Of a stretch of DNA of 42,925 nucleotides, positions 7,817 to 15,943 are shown one piece after another. Both the position numbers and the translations under genes were made by a program. Below the pieces are notes generated by a model that saw only the letters and a program-made list of their open reading frames with translations, was not told where the DNA came from and searched no databases. The stretch lies in NCBI GenBank assembly GCA_016865935.1, contig VGOB01000012.1:1-42925 (forward strand). The letters are read 5' to 3'. The stretch's first letter is position 1. Each line of letters opens with the position of its first letter. The DNA is from Chloroflexota bacterium. GTDB taxonomy: Bacteria; Chloroflexota; Anaerolineae; UBA4142.

Positions 7817-9178
7817 CTAATGATGTTGCCGCGCCAAATTATTGATCCATTTGTTCGAAATCATGCGCCCCGTCGCCAGCGCGCACTTGGTTGCTTCGTC
7901 GCCGAGCGTCAGCAAATAGACCCAGGGCGCGGGCAAGCCAAACACGAACGCGCCAACCGCCGCGGCAGGAATTCCGATCAGCCACAACGGTCCCACATCA
8001 ATCAACGCGCTCGCGCGCACGTCGCCGCCCGCGCGCAAAACGCCGACGATGTAGATCATATTCGAGGTTTTGATCCAGAGTCCGCACGCCATCACCGTCA
8101 GAATCGCGCGCGCGTACTCGCGCGTCGCCGCGTCCACGTTGTACAGACCCAGGATCGTATCCGCGCTCACAAAAATCGCGATGCCGATCACCGCGCTGAG
8201 CATCCACCCGAGTTTCAAAATCCGCTTGGCGTACGCGAACGCTTTGGGTTCTTCCTCCGCGCCGATCGCGTGACCGATCATAATCGCGCCGCCGCTCGCC
8301 AAGCCGATGAACGGCACGAATGCAATCGTCTCGATCGCCATCGCGATATTCACCGCCGCCAGCGCTTGCGTCCCGATGTGACCGTAAATCGCGCTGTACG
8401 TCGAAATACCCAGCGACCACACGATTTCGTTGAGCGTCACCGGGAGCACCGCTTTGAGGATGTGCGCGAGAAATGCCGCGTCGAACGCGAACATTTCGCG
8501 CGGACGCGCCGCCGCGACCAAACCGCGCGCATACGTGATCGCGATCAGCAAGCCGCATTCCAGCCAGCGCACCAACGCCAGACCGATCGCGCTCCCTGGC
8601 GCGCCCAACTCCGGCAAACCGAACGCGCCAAAGATGAGCGCGTAATTGATCAGCGCGCCCAGCCCCAGCGCGAAAACGCTGATGCTGACCGGCAAGCGCA
8701 CGTTCCCGGTACTGCGCAACGCAATCGAGTAACTCGTCGTGATCGCAATCGGAATGTAACTCCATCCGGCGATCCGCAGATACTCGCCGCCCAGCGCGAT
8801 CACCGCGCGATCCCGCGAATAGATCGTCAGCGCGATTTCGGGAATGCCGAACGCAATCCAAGAAAAAACGCCCGCGCCGAGCAGACTCAAACCCAGACAC
8901 ACGCCCAGCACGCGGCGAATATTCTTAATGTCGCGCTTGCCCCAAAACTGCGCGATAAAAATCGCCGAGCCGCTTCCGACGCCGAACAACAACAACTGGA
9001 ACAAAAAAAGAATCTGATTCGCCAGACCGACGGCGGCAACTGCCGTCTCGCCCAGTTGCCCGATCATCGTCACGGTGGCGAACCCGAGCAGCGAAAAAAT
9101 CAGTTGTTGCAGCGCGATCGGAAACCAGAATTTGCCCAGCGTGGCGAAAAAAATCTTGTCGTCAAAAAATTCGCGCAC
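7817..9178 (-). CDS. MATE family efflux transporter
   Basis: A 453-residue protein with about twelve membrane helices in two six-helix halves. MATE features include the N-terminal LGKFWFPIALQQLIFSLLGF helix, the MIGQLGETAVAAVG segment (about 38-51), VGSGSAIFIAQFWGKRD (about 66-82) and in the second half ASGGAIMIGHAIGAEE (about 288-303). These exporters expel organic cations or drugs using Na+ or H+. The gene directly follows argH on the same strand, with only two bases between the argH stop and its start, so co-transcription is likely although the functions are unrelated. It converges with the methyltransferase gene without a recognisable terminator. Confidence 0.9.
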   Translation of the reverse strand: MREFFDDKIFFATLGKFWFPIALQQLIFSLLGFATVTMIGQLGETAVAAVGLANQILFLFQLLLFGVGSGSAIFIAQFWGKRDIKNIRRVLGVCLGLSLLGAGVFSWIAFGIPEIALTIYSRDRAVIALGGEYLRIAGWSYIPIAITTSYSIALRSTGNVRLPVSISVFALGLGALINYALIFGAFGLPELGAPGSAIGLALVRWLECGLLIAITYARGLVAAARPREMFAFDAAFLAHILKAVLPVTLNEIVWSLGISTYSAIYGHIGTQALAAVNIAMAIETIAFVPFIGLASGGAIMIGHAIGAEEEPKAFAYAKRILKLGWMLSAVIGIAIFVSADTILGLYNVDAATREYARAILTVMACGLWIKTSNMIYIVGVLRAGGDVRASALIDVGPLWLIGIPAAAVGAFVFGLPAPWVYLLTLGDEATKCALATGRMISNKWINNLARQHH

Positions 9179-9180
9179 GC

Positions 9181-10545
9181 TTATTCCTTGATGATTCCTT
9201 TCGCCCGCCCGATTTGCGCGCGCACCGCGCCGGGTCCCGTCCCGCCGACGGTTTCGCGCGCCGCGAGCGCACGCGCGAAATCGAAAACGTCTTTCAGCGC
9301 CGCGTCAAACTCCGGCGCGATCGTCTTGTACGCGTCGAGCGATAAATCCGCCAGCGCGATCCCGCGCGTCTCCGCCAGTTTCACCGCTTCGCCCACGCGA
9401 CGATGCGCGTCGCGGAACGGGACGCCGCGCCGCACCAGGTAATCGGCAAGATCGGTCGCCAGCATCGCTGCGTCGAGCGCGGCGCGCATTTTATCGGCGT
9501 GGACGCGCAGCGTGCGAATCACGCCCGCCACAACCGGCAACAACGCGTCCAGCGTGTCCACCGCGTCGAACAACGGCTCTTTGTCTTCCTGCAAATCCTT
9601 GTTGTACGATGACGGCAATCCTTTCAACACGACGAGCAACGACATCAGATCGCCGATCAGACGCCCGGCTTTGCCGCGCGCCAATTCCATCGCGTCCGGG
9701 TTTTTCTTTTGCGGCATCAAACTCGATCCGGTCGCGTACGCGTCGTCCAGCGTGACGAATCCAAATTCGGCGGAGGAGTACAGCACCAGGTCTTCGCCCA
9801 AGCGCGAGAGATGCGCGCCGATCAACGCGGCGGCGAACAAAAACTCGGCGATGAAATCGCGATCGCTCACCGCATCAATGCTGTTGTCGCTGACGCGCGC
9901 AAACCCCAGTTCGCGCGCGAGAAAGTCGCGATCAATCCCCAGCGCGTTCCCCGCGAGCGCGCCCGCGCCGAGCGGCAAAACCGAAACGCGGGTGGCGCAA
10001 TCGCGCAGGCGCGCGTGATCGCGTTCCAGCATCCAAAAGTACGCCATCAACCAATGCGAAAACAAAATCGGTTGCGCGCGTTGCAAATGCGTATAGCCGG
10101 GCATCAACACGTCAAGCTGTTGTTCGGATTTTTCCAGAATGGCGGATTGCAAATTGCGAATGGCAAATTGCAAATTGCGGATCGTGTCTAGAACGAAGAG
10201 GCGCGTGTCGGTGGCGACCTGATCGTTGCGACTGCGCCCGGTGTGCAACTTGCCCGCGACCGCGCCGACGAGTTCGCCCAGGCGGCGTTCGACGGCGGTG
10301 TGAATGTCTTCGTCACTGGGTTGCGCGGCAAAAGTGCCGGCGTCGAATTCCTGCTCGACGCGCGTCAAGCCGTCCACGAGCGCGTCGCGTTCCATTTCGC
10401 TAATCAGATGTGCGCGCGCGAGCGCGCGCGCGTACGCGCGACTGCCGCGAATGTCCGCGGCGTACAATCGCCAATCGAAACGCAACGACGCGTTGAGGTA
10501 CGCAAAGCGATCGTCCATTTGTTTTGAAAACCGTCCGCCCCACAT
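9181..10545 (-). CDS. argH: Argininosuccinate lyase
   Basis: Last step of arginine synthesis: argininosuccinate to arginine plus fumarate. The 454-residue product begins MWGGRFSKQMD, the usual ArgH N-terminus, and holds TGRSRNDQVATDTRLF (about 103-118), MPGYTHLQRAQP and the superfamily signature GSSLMPQKKNPD (about 273-284) with the catalytic serine loop. Odd feature: near residue 122-136 the helix reads RNLQFAIRNLQSAILEK, because a 7-nt repeat (10141-10183) runs in frame through the gene; most homologues have an unrelated helix here. GGAGGA precedes the ATG. No other arg genes are in view. Confidence 0.97.
   Translation of the reverse strand: MWGGRFSKQMDDRFAYLNASLRFDWRLYAADIRGSRAYARALARAHLISEMERDALVDGLTRVEQEFDAGTFAAQPSDEDIHTAVERRLGELVGAVAGKLHTGRSRNDQVATDTRLFVLDTIRNLQFAIRNLQSAILEKSEQQLDVLMPGYTHLQRAQPILFSHWLMAYFWMLERDHARLRDCATRVSVLPLGAGALAGNALGIDRDFLARELGFARVSDNSIDAVSDRDFIAEFLFAAALIGAHLSRLGEDLVLYSSAEFGFVTLDDAYATGSSLMPQKKNPDAMELARGKAGRLIGDLMSLLVVLKGLPSSYNKDLQEDKEPLFDAVDTLDALLPVVAGVIRTLRVHADKMRAALDAAMLATDLADYLVRRGVPFRDAHRRVGEAVKLAETRGIALADLSLDAYKTIAPEFDAALKDVFDFARALAARETVGGTGPGAVRAQIGRAKGIIKE
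10141..10183. repeat. Heptamer tract inside argH, unit like CAAATTG
   Basis: Five or six degenerate 7-nt units in a single orientation (GGATTGC, AAATTGC, GAATGGC, AAATTGC). In frame it gives the repeated peptide RNLQFAI / RNLQSAI. Confidence 0.8.
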
Positions 10546-10581
10546 CGGTCCTCCTGAAACCAGGTTGCGCGCGATCCCCCC

Positions 10582-10609
10582 TTGTCAAAGTTGAAAATTG
10601 TGTTATACT
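10582..10609 (+). promoter_or_regulatory. Promoter of the 59-residue protein gene
   Basis: TTGTCA (10582-10587) and TATACT (10604-10609), 16-nt spacer, about 20 nt before the ATG, with a near-perfect AAAGGAGGTG ribosome-binding site at 10617-10626. Confidence 0.8.
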
Positions 10610-10629
10610 TGCAAGCAAAGGAGGTGCTT

Positions 10630-10809
10630 ATGGCACAATTAACCCGCCACGGACAACCCTGGTCGAAAAAAGAAATCGCGTTGCTCAAGGAGCATTATCG
10701 CAAAGGCACGCTGCATCGCCTCATCGCCGCCAAGTTGAACCGCACGCTCGTCGCCGTCGAATCCAAAGCGATGGAACTCGGGTTGTCAAGCCAGCGCAAG
10801 AAAAAATAG
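10630..10809 (+). CDS. Small homeodomain/SANT-like helix-turn-helix protein
   Basis: A 59-residue basic protein. Residues about 11-51 (WSKKEIALLKEHYRKG, then LIAAKLNRTLVAVESKAMELGL) look like a Myb/SANT-type three-helix domain: a leading tryptophan, a glycine after helix one, IAxxLNRTxxAVxxKAxxLG as recognition unit, then a lysine-rich tail (SSQRKKK). The strong ribosome-binding site, a good promoter and an immediate terminator show a highly expressed monocistronic unit. Likely a DNA-binding protein, perhaps nucleoid-associated or an element-derived regulator; targets unknown. The start at 10630 was chosen over an upstream ATG at 10582 because that one lies in the -35 box. Confidence 0.8.
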   Translation: MAQLTRHGQPWSKKEIALLKEHYRKGTLHRLIAAKLNRTLVAVESKAMELGLSSQRKKK

Positions 10810-10815
10810 CGCGGC

Positions 10816-10856
10816 AAGACCTTCCAGGTTTTCAAAGACCCGGAAGGTCTTTTTTT
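10816..10856 (+). terminator. Intrinsic terminator
   Basis: Ten-bp perfect stem (AAGACCTTCC at 10816-10825, GGAAGGTCTT at 10842-10851) running into a T tract, directly after the small HTH gene. Confidence 0.9.
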
Positions 10857-10975
10857 GTAACTGCTCAGCCCATTGTCATGCTGAGCGAAGCGAAGCATCT
10901 CGCTAATCGCGAATTGCGAGACGCAAAGCGTTCGTCGCAAAAACCGCTCCTCAGAATGACAGCCTGAGCAGTTAC
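10857..10975. repeat. MITE-like palindromic repeat, copy 2
   Basis: Same inner core as copies 1 and 3 (TGTCATGCTGAGCGAAGCGA and CCTCAGAATGACA) but different outer arms: GTAACTGCTCAG at 10857-10868 and its perfect reverse complement at 10964-10975. It sits between a terminator and the stop of the next, convergent gene. Confidence 0.85.
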
Positions 10976-10982
10976 CTTTTTT

Positions 10983-12698
10983 TTACAAGTGCGGCACGAA
11001 ATCGGAGAGCACTGAACCGCCGATAAATTCGCGCAGGATCGAATCTTCCGGCACCAAACGCGCGTCGGCGGGCTTGAACCATTCCAGGAACGCGAGCAGG
11101 CGCCGCGCTTCGACGTACTCCGGCGTGCCGGGTTCGACCTGGCGCAGCAACGGTTCGGCGAGCGGCTTGAGCATCGCCAGTTCGTACACCAGCGCGGAAT
11201 TGAACATCAGGTCGGCTTGTTCCTGGTACGGAAAAATGTTGCGGTCTTCGCCGCGGCGCACGCTTTCCCAGCGCGCGATCGTTTCTTCGGCGGTATAGCC
11301 GCGCGCGCGCGCGTCGCGGACGATGCGGCGCAGCAAGCGCGTGTCGCTCGTCGCCACGCGGCTCAGCCGATCCAATTTGAGTTGCGTGAGCGCGGAAATG
11401 TAAATGCGAAAGATCCGATCTGCCGGAACCTGGGTGACCAGGTTCGGGTTCAAGCCGTGAATTCCTTCGATCAGCAGAACGTGATTGGGCGTCAACTGCA
11501 CAGTGACGCCTGGCTCGCGTTCGCCGGTCTGGAAATTGTAATGCGGTAACGTGACGCGTTCGCCGTTGATCAGCGCGACCAGTTGCTGATTGAACAATTC
11601 CAGATCGAGCGCGTGCAGATTCTCGTAATCGTACTGACCGTTCGCGTCGCGCGGCGTGTCTTCGCGCGCGAGGAAATAATCGTCCAAGCCGATTGGAAAC
11701 GGGCGCACGCCGTTCGCCAAAAGTTGGATCGTCAGGCGGCGCGCGAACGTCGTTTTGCCGGACGAGGAAGGTCCCGCAATCGTCACCAGGCGCACGCGCT
11801 CGCGCCGCGCCGCAATCGTGGAGGCGATTTCGGCGATGCGTTGCGCGTGCAACGCTTCCGCCACCAGCACGATTTCGCGCGCGTGTCCATTCAGGATCGC
11901 CTGGTTCAGCGCGCCGGCGTCGGAGATGCCGAGCCGCGCCAGCCAATCGCCGTACTCGCGAAAGACGGACGTGATCTTGGGTGAATGGCGAATCGGTTCG
12001 AGCGCGAGCGGGCGGTGGCGGCGCGGAAACTGCAACACAAAGCCCGGCGGATAACTCTGTACGCGGAATTGTTTGAGATAGCCGGTCGAAGGGACCATCA
12101 TCCGCCCGAGAAAATAATGTTTGATCCCGCGCAGGACATGGACGCGCGCCTCGGCGCGTTCCATTTGCGAGAGTAGCAGCACCTGCGCGTCGTCGTTATG
12201 CGCGCGCGCATTGTCCACTACCTCGCGCAGCGCCATCGTCTCGCGCGTGATCGGCACGTCTTCCGCGATCAGCACGCGCATCCGGTCTTCGATCTGCGCG
12301 AGTTCTTTTTCAGTAAAGGGCGCGCGTTCCAGCACGCGGCAAAACAGTCCGCCAAAGGTGAGCGAATGATCGACGGTGATGTGCGCCTGGAACAATTCGT
12401 GCGCGACGACTTCGAGCAACAAGGTGAGCGCGCGTTGGTACATTCGCATCCCGTCTTCCGTCGCCATCGAGATCGGTTCCACGTCCACGTCGGCGATCAG
12501 CGGCTCGCTCAATTCGGCGAGCCGCCCGTTGACGAGCGCGCCGACGATGGGCGCGGCTTGGGGGGTGGCGGCTTTTTTGACGAACGATTCCAGGCGCGTG
12601 CCGGCGGGCGCGCAAAAGACGCGTCCGTCGTGAAAGCGCACTTGGACGTCTTGACGATGTTCACATTCGCGAACGAGGTGATTGTTGTTTGCGGGCAT
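10983..12698 (-). CDS. TGS domain-uridine kinase-like nucleoside kinase
   Basis: A 571-residue fusion. The N-terminus (about 15-75, QVRFHDGRVFCAPAGTRLESF) is a TGS-like ubiquitin fold; about 80-220 is similar to the threonyl-tRNA synthetase second additional domain (HELFQAHITVDHSL); the C-terminal half is a P-loop kinase of the uridine kinase/phosphoribulokinase family with Walker A GPSSSGKTT (about 308-316), DDYFLAREDTPRD and LIEGIHGLNP. This architecture is a known family in Firmicutes, Thermotogae and Chloroflexi annotated as nucleoside kinase; the physiological substrate is not certain. The ATG at 12698 was preferred to a GTG at 12704; neither has a clear Shine-Dalgarno, and a 14-bp palindrome lies directly upstream. 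Confidence 0.88.
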   Translation of the reverse strand: MPANNNHLVRECEHRQDVQVRFHDGRVFCAPAGTRLESFVKKAATPQAAPIVGALVNGRLAELSEPLIADVDVEPISMATEDGMRMYQRALTLLLEVVAHELFQAHITVDHSLTFGGLFCRVLERAPFTEKELAQIEDRMRVLIAEDVPITRETMALREVVDNARAHNDDAQVLLLSQMERAEARVHVLRGIKHYFLGRMMVPSTGYLKQFRVQSYPPGFVLQFPRRHRPLALEPIRHSPKITSVFREYGDWLARLGISDAGALNQAILNGHAREIVLVAEALHAQRIAEIASTIAARRERVRLVTIAGPSSSGKTTFARRLTIQLLANGVRPFPIGLDDYFLAREDTPRDANGQYDYENLHALDLELFNQQLVALINGERVTLPHYNFQTGEREPGVTVQLTPNHVLLIEGIHGLNPNLVTQVPADRIFRIYISALTQLKLDRLSRVATSDTRLLRRIVRDARARGYTAEETIARWESVRRGEDRNIFPYQEQADLMFNSALVYELAMLKPLAEPLLRQVEPGTPEYVEARRLLAFLEWFKPADARLVPEDSILREFIGGSVLSDFVPHL

Positions 12699-12704
12699 AG
12701 GCAC

Positions 12705-12737
12705 AGAAACCAGGTTTCTGCAGGAAACCTGGTTTCT
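12705..12737. repeat. Perfect 14-bp inverted repeat before the kinase gene
   Basis: AGAAACCAGGTTTC (12705-12718) and its exact complement (12724-12737) around TGCAG. It occupies the whole gap between the V4R gene stop (12767) and the kinase start, so it is either an attenuator-like hairpin or an interspersed repeat. Confidence 0.8.
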
Positions 12738-12766
12738 TCCGTCCTCTCTGGTTCAACCGGCGCCGC

Positions 12767-13387
12767 TCATTGCGGCGTCTTGGGAACTCGAAAGCGGCAC
12801 GACTTGCCGCCGAGATTCAGGCACTCGATTTCTTGAATATTAAAGTTCTTGTCGGTGAGCCACTTCATCGCTTCGGACAAAATGCCGACGGTGATGTGGC
12901 AGGTGGGCGTTTCGTGTTTGGGGCGATACTCGCACATACAGGCGGGATAGACCAGATAAAACGCTTCGGCATCTTCTTCCAAATACACCGGTTGATTGAC
13001 GGTTTTATTCCCCGCCGCCGCCATTTGTTCCAGCAGCAATTTCATCTTGGCAGTCATCGGCACGGGCATCAGCCGGAGCGCGTGTCCCGCCAGTCCGAGG
13101 ACGGCGGATTGTTCTTTCATTCCATAGTTGAAGATCGCGCGCCCCACGCGCAAGAGCATCGCGCGCGCGCCGCGCAGACCGTAGAAATCTTCCACCGCTT
13201 GCGTTGCCGCGCCGTACTCTGCCATCGTCACGCCCAGTTCCAAATTCTTGGGCGGATAATTGTCCATGTACTTGTCCAGTTTGGCGCCGCGCAAGACCGC
13301 GCGCATTCCATCCTTGCCCATCACTTCTTCGATGGCAAGAAAGAATAGGCGCAAGGCATCGTTGGGCATCTTTCGATCTTCTGGCAT
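12767..13387 (-). CDS. V4R domain protein, third gene of a PATAN-GTPase-V4R operon
   Basis: A 206-residue protein. The N-terminal two thirds are helical with no recognised family; the C-terminal part carries the V4R (4-vinyl-reductase) signature: cysteines at about 150, 152 and 163, then 189 and 197, in YPACMCEYRP, TPTCHITVGIL and ECLNLGGKSCRF. V4R domains bind small hydrophobic molecules or metal and occur in regulators, in bacteriochlorophyll genes and as TRAPP/Bet3 relatives. Next to a Ras-like GTPase, a sensor or GTPase-partner role is likely (V4R and the GTPase-regulating TRAPP subunits share a fold). AAAGGAGAT precedes the ATG; 18 nt separate it from the GTPase stop. Confidence 0.8.
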   Translation of the reverse strand: MPEDRKMPNDALRLFFLAIEEVMGKDGMRAVLRGAKLDKYMDNYPPKNLELGVTMAEYGAATQAVEDFYGLRGARAMLLRVGRAIFNYGMKEQSAVLGLAGHALRLMPVPMTAKMKLLLEQMAAAGNKTVNQPVYLEEDAEAFYLVYPACMCEYRPKHETPTCHITVGILSEAMKWLTDKNFNIQEIECLNLGGKSCRFRVPKTPQ

Positions 13388-13405
13388 CGGTATCTCCTTT
13401 GCGAA

Positions 13406-13963
13406 CTATCTCTTGCGCGCGGGCACCGGTTGTTCTTCCGCGACGTTCTCCAAGATTCCGTAGAGCAGTTCGAGCAAAATCGCCTTGACGCTTTCTTTTC
13501 GCGTCGCGATGCACGGCAAGACGCGCATTCCTTGATCCAAGCCGAGCGCGATGCGGAGGTCTTCGGGGGGCCACGCGTCTTCATCGTCCTGTTTGTTGGC
13601 GGCGATCACGAACGGGGTATTGCTGTACGTGCGAAACGTATCGAGAATGCGCCGCGCCTCGCGGAATGTTTCCGGGCGCGCGCTGTCAATCAGCACGACG
13701 AATCCCAGCATCCCTTCGGACAGAATCTCCCACATAAAATCGAACCGCTTTTGCCCCGGCGTGCCAAAGAGATACAAGGACAAATCTTTATCAATCGTGA
13801 TCCGCCCGAAATCCATCGCGACGGTGGTTTGGTCTTTGACCGCGCGCGTGTTATCCGTGACGCGGCGTTCGGTACGCACGACCGGAATCTCGCTGACGCT
13901 CCCGATGAATGCAGTCTTGCCCGAATTGAACGGTCCGGTCACGACCATCTTGACAGTTTGCAT
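13406..13963 (-). CDS. Small Ras/MglA-like GTPase
   Basis: A 185-residue single-domain GTPase. G1 is GPFNSGKT (residues 10-17), switch I has the T/DNTRAVKDQTTVAMDFG segment, G3 is LFGTPGQKRF (aspartate of the usual DxxG missing, as in MglA-like and other prokaryotic Arf/Rab-like proteins), G4 is ANKQD (about 143-147) and G5 CIATRK. Such GTPases organise polarity or motility (MglA) or act in signalling operons with a Roadblock-type activator. No Roadblock/MglB gene is adjacent; the neighbours are a PATAN and a V4R protein, suggesting these are its effectors or regulators. C-terminus is basic (VPARKR), without a lipidation cysteine. Confidence 0.9.
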   Translation of the reverse strand: MQTVKMVVTGPFNSGKTAFIGSVSEIPVVRTERRVTDNTRAVKDQTTVAMDFGRITIDKDLSLYLFGTPGQKRFDFMWEILSEGMLGFVVLIDSARPETFREARRILDTFRTYSNTPFVIAANKQDDEDAWPPEDLRIALGLDQGMRVLPCIATRKESVKAILLELLYGILENVAEEQPVPARKR

Positions 13964-14017
13964 AATGACTAGAATTACCTGACGAACGAGATATCATGCA
14001 ACGCGCGCAGCGCGCGT

Positions 14018-14842
14018 CTAGATCTTGCGCAAGCGATCGATCACGCGCAACAAGACGCCGCGACCGACCGGCGGGGGCGCGGGCGGCGGCAACGGCACGG
14101 GCCCGCTCGCGCCGGGCGTGAGCGTGGAGGGCAACACATCCACCAAGCCCGCCGTCTGCAAGCCGTAGACGATGCGGCGAATTTGAAATTCATCCATCTT
14201 GAGAAAACTGGCGATCTGCCGGATCGTGTTGCGCGAGTTGATGAACGAAATCACTTTCCACTGTTCGACGCTGAGGTTGATGTTGCGAATGTTCACGTCG
14301 GGGCGTTCGGCGAATTTGAGCGGCACGTCGAGGTCGGGCAATTCATCGCGCAAGTGTTCCCACTCTTGCACGCGCCGACTGCCTTCGATGATCAAATGAT
14401 CGAGACTGACCGCGACGGTGATCCGCTCTTCCGCCGGCAGAACGTTCGGATCGAAGCGAAAGGTGCCGGTATGCCAGGTGAAAAGGGTGTAGACCGATTC
14501 GAGGAGATAATTCTTGACGCCCTGGATGATGTCGGCTTGATTCAGCACATTGTTTTGAATCATCAACAAGCCGAGTTCTTTATCGGTGTCCACCTTGGAA
14601 CGCGCGCGGATCGCTTTGGCTTGATCGGCGGTCAACTTGCCGACCTGCACCATAATATCGGTCAGGCGCGCGGTCTGACCATCCAGCGCGGTCTGAATCA
14701 GTTTGCCTTCTTTGAAGTACAACCGCGCCGCGACACTGCCGGCATCGCGGTGGATCGTCAACGCGCCGGTCTTGTGCGCCAAGTAGATGAGATTGAGCAG
14801 TTGGTTCAAGCCAACGTCTTTGAGGTTTCCTTTGAGCGCCAT
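14018..14842 (-). CDS. PATAN (DUF4388) domain protein
   Basis: A 274-residue protein. It begins with the classic DUF4388/PATAN pattern (LKGNLKDVGLNQLLNLIYLAHKTGALTIH, then ARLYFKEGKLIQT), continues through a region resembling GspE N-terminal-like segments (LLMIQNNVLNQADI, VYTLFTWHTGTFRFD), and ends in a winged-helix-like part (NTIRQIASFLKMDEFQIRRIVYGLQTAGLVDVL) followed by a proline-rich linker and a basic tail. PATAN domains are found in response regulators and motility/signalling proteins and are thought to bind partners. First gene of the operon, under its own strong promoter; the GTPase and V4R genes follow on the same strand. Confidence 0.88.
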   Translation of the reverse strand: MALKGNLKDVGLNQLLNLIYLAHKTGALTIHRDAGSVAARLYFKEGKLIQTALDGQTARLTDIMVQVGKLTADQAKAIRARSKVDTDKELGLLMIQNNVLNQADIIQGVKNYLLESVYTLFTWHTGTFRFDPNVLPAEERITVAVSLDHLIIEGSRRVQEWEHLRDELPDLDVPLKFAERPDVNIRNINLSVEQWKVISFINSRNTIRQIASFLKMDEFQIRRIVYGLQTAGLVDVLPSTLTPGASGPVPLPPPAPPPVGRGVLLRVIDRLRKI

Positions 14843-14869
14843 TTGATCAACCTGGAATTTTCAACCGAA

Positions 14870-14898
14870 ATTATACCCTTAATCGCGTCGCAAGTCAA
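14870..14898 (-). promoter_or_regulatory. Promoter of the PATAN-GTPase-V4R operon
   Basis: TTGACT (14898-14893) and TATAAT (14875-14870) with a 17-nt spacer on the minus strand, straddling the end of the upstream membrane-protein gene. The best consensus match in this part of the window, and it separates the signalling operon from the glycan genes. Confidence 0.8.
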
Positions 14899-15871
14899 TT
14901 GGCTCTTTGTCCTGCTGGGGCGCGAGCGTGCGTTCGCGCCACCACAAGACGCCGCCCGGCAAACTCGTCAGCACGACGATCAGGTGAAAGATCAACGACA
15001 TCGAGAGCGCGGCTTCGTTGGACATCCCGACCAAGCCGAAGAAGAAAACCGCCGTCGCTTCTTTGGGTCCCAAGCCGTTGAACGAAATCGGAATCAACAG
15101 GACGAACGCGATGAGCGGGTTGAAGAGAAAAAAGTAAAAGATCGACGTGGTCTCGCCGAGCGCGCGCGCGATGGTGTACCACACGAGCGTCGTGATGACG
15201 ACGATGCACGCGGAGAGCGCGACGTTGAGCGCGAGCGCGCGATAACTTTGCCGATACACTTGCAGCGCGTCGAACGCGCGCCGCGCCATCGGCTCGAGCG
15301 GACGCAAGCAGGGCAGCGCGAAGACGCCTTTGACGCGCTGGGAAAAGCGGCGGCTGAACAACAGCGCGGCGGCAAACACAAATAGCGTCGCCGCGACCAC
15401 CGTTGCAATTTCGAGTTGTTCCAATTCCGAGCCGCGCGCCAGCGTGAGCGTTGCCAGGAGCGCCATCACCACCGCCGCGCCGAAGAACGCGACCATTCCC
15501 ATCAAGCGATCCACCAGCACCGAAACCGCCGCGGCTTCCGCGCGCCCGCTCGCGCGCACCAGATCGTACGCGCGCACCACGTCGCCGCCGACGTTGCTGG
15601 GGAGCAGATTGCCGAAGAACAAGCCGACCAGATAGTACACGAGCAGACTGACGAACGGCGCGCGAATGCCTTGCGCGCGCACCAGGATTTCCCATTTGAG
15701 CGCGCTCAAACTGATCGCGCTAAAGTACAGCGCGAGCGCGAGCAACAACGCGATCCCGTTCGCGCGCGCGAGATGTTGCGCCATCGCGCTCAGATCGACG
15801 CGCGCAAAAAGAAACGCGATGATCGCCACCGTCACAGCGAGCTTGAGCAGGTTGAAGAGATGTGTTTTCAT
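14879..15871 (-). CDS. LPG synthase/UPF0104-family membrane protein (flippase-like)
   Basis: A 330-residue integral membrane protein with eight or nine helices. Family marks are RVDLSAMAQHL after the first helix, LKWEILVRAQG, the LFFGNLLPSNVGGDVVRAY motif (about 88-106), SVLVDRLMGM, and ISFNGLGPKEATAVFFF near the C-terminus (about 265-281). It has only the membrane part of lysylphosphatidylglycerol synthase, without the aminoacyl-transferase domain, so it is usually seen as a lipid or glycolipid translocase-like protein. Position beside GT2 and GT-C glycosyltransferase genes suggests a role in glycolipid or polysaccharide assembly. The start codon abuts a heptamer repeat tract, so its ribosome-binding region is repeat DNA. 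Confidence 0.85.
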   Translation of the reverse strand: MKTHLFNLLKLAVTVAIIAFLFARVDLSAMAQHLARANGIALLLALALYFSAISLSALKWEILVRAQGIRAPFVSLLVYYLVGLFFGNLLPSNVGGDVVRAYDLVRASGRAEAAAVSVLVDRLMGMVAFFGAAVVMALLATLTLARGSELEQLEIATVVAATLFVFAAALLFSRRFSQRVKGVFALPCLRPLEPMARRAFDALQVYRQSYRALALNVALSACIVVITTLVWYTIARALGETTSIFYFFLFNPLIAFVLLIPISFNGLGPKEATAVFFFGLVGMSNEAALSMSLIFHLIVVLTSLPGGVLWWRERTLAPQQDKEPIDLRRD

Positions 15872-15943
15872 GGTCAGTGGGTGGTAGTCAGTGGGTAGTG
15901 GTCAGAAAACTGTCCACTGTCCACCGATCACTGATCACTATTC
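15872..15943. repeat. Two-armed heptamer tract, unit like TGGTCAG
   Basis: Units TGGTCAG / TGGGTAG run one way, then the complementary arm ACTGTCCACTGTCCACC runs back. It fills the space from the membrane-protein ATG to the GT2 stop and reads into the GT2 C-terminus (ENSDQ). The same unit occurs at 37099-37165. Confidence 0.85.

Noticed and set aside
7820-9442. A 540-codon plus-strand open frame opposite the MATE gene
   Set aside because: Antisense shadow with low-complexity Arg/Gln/His composition; the MATE gene on the other strand has clear membrane helices and motifs.
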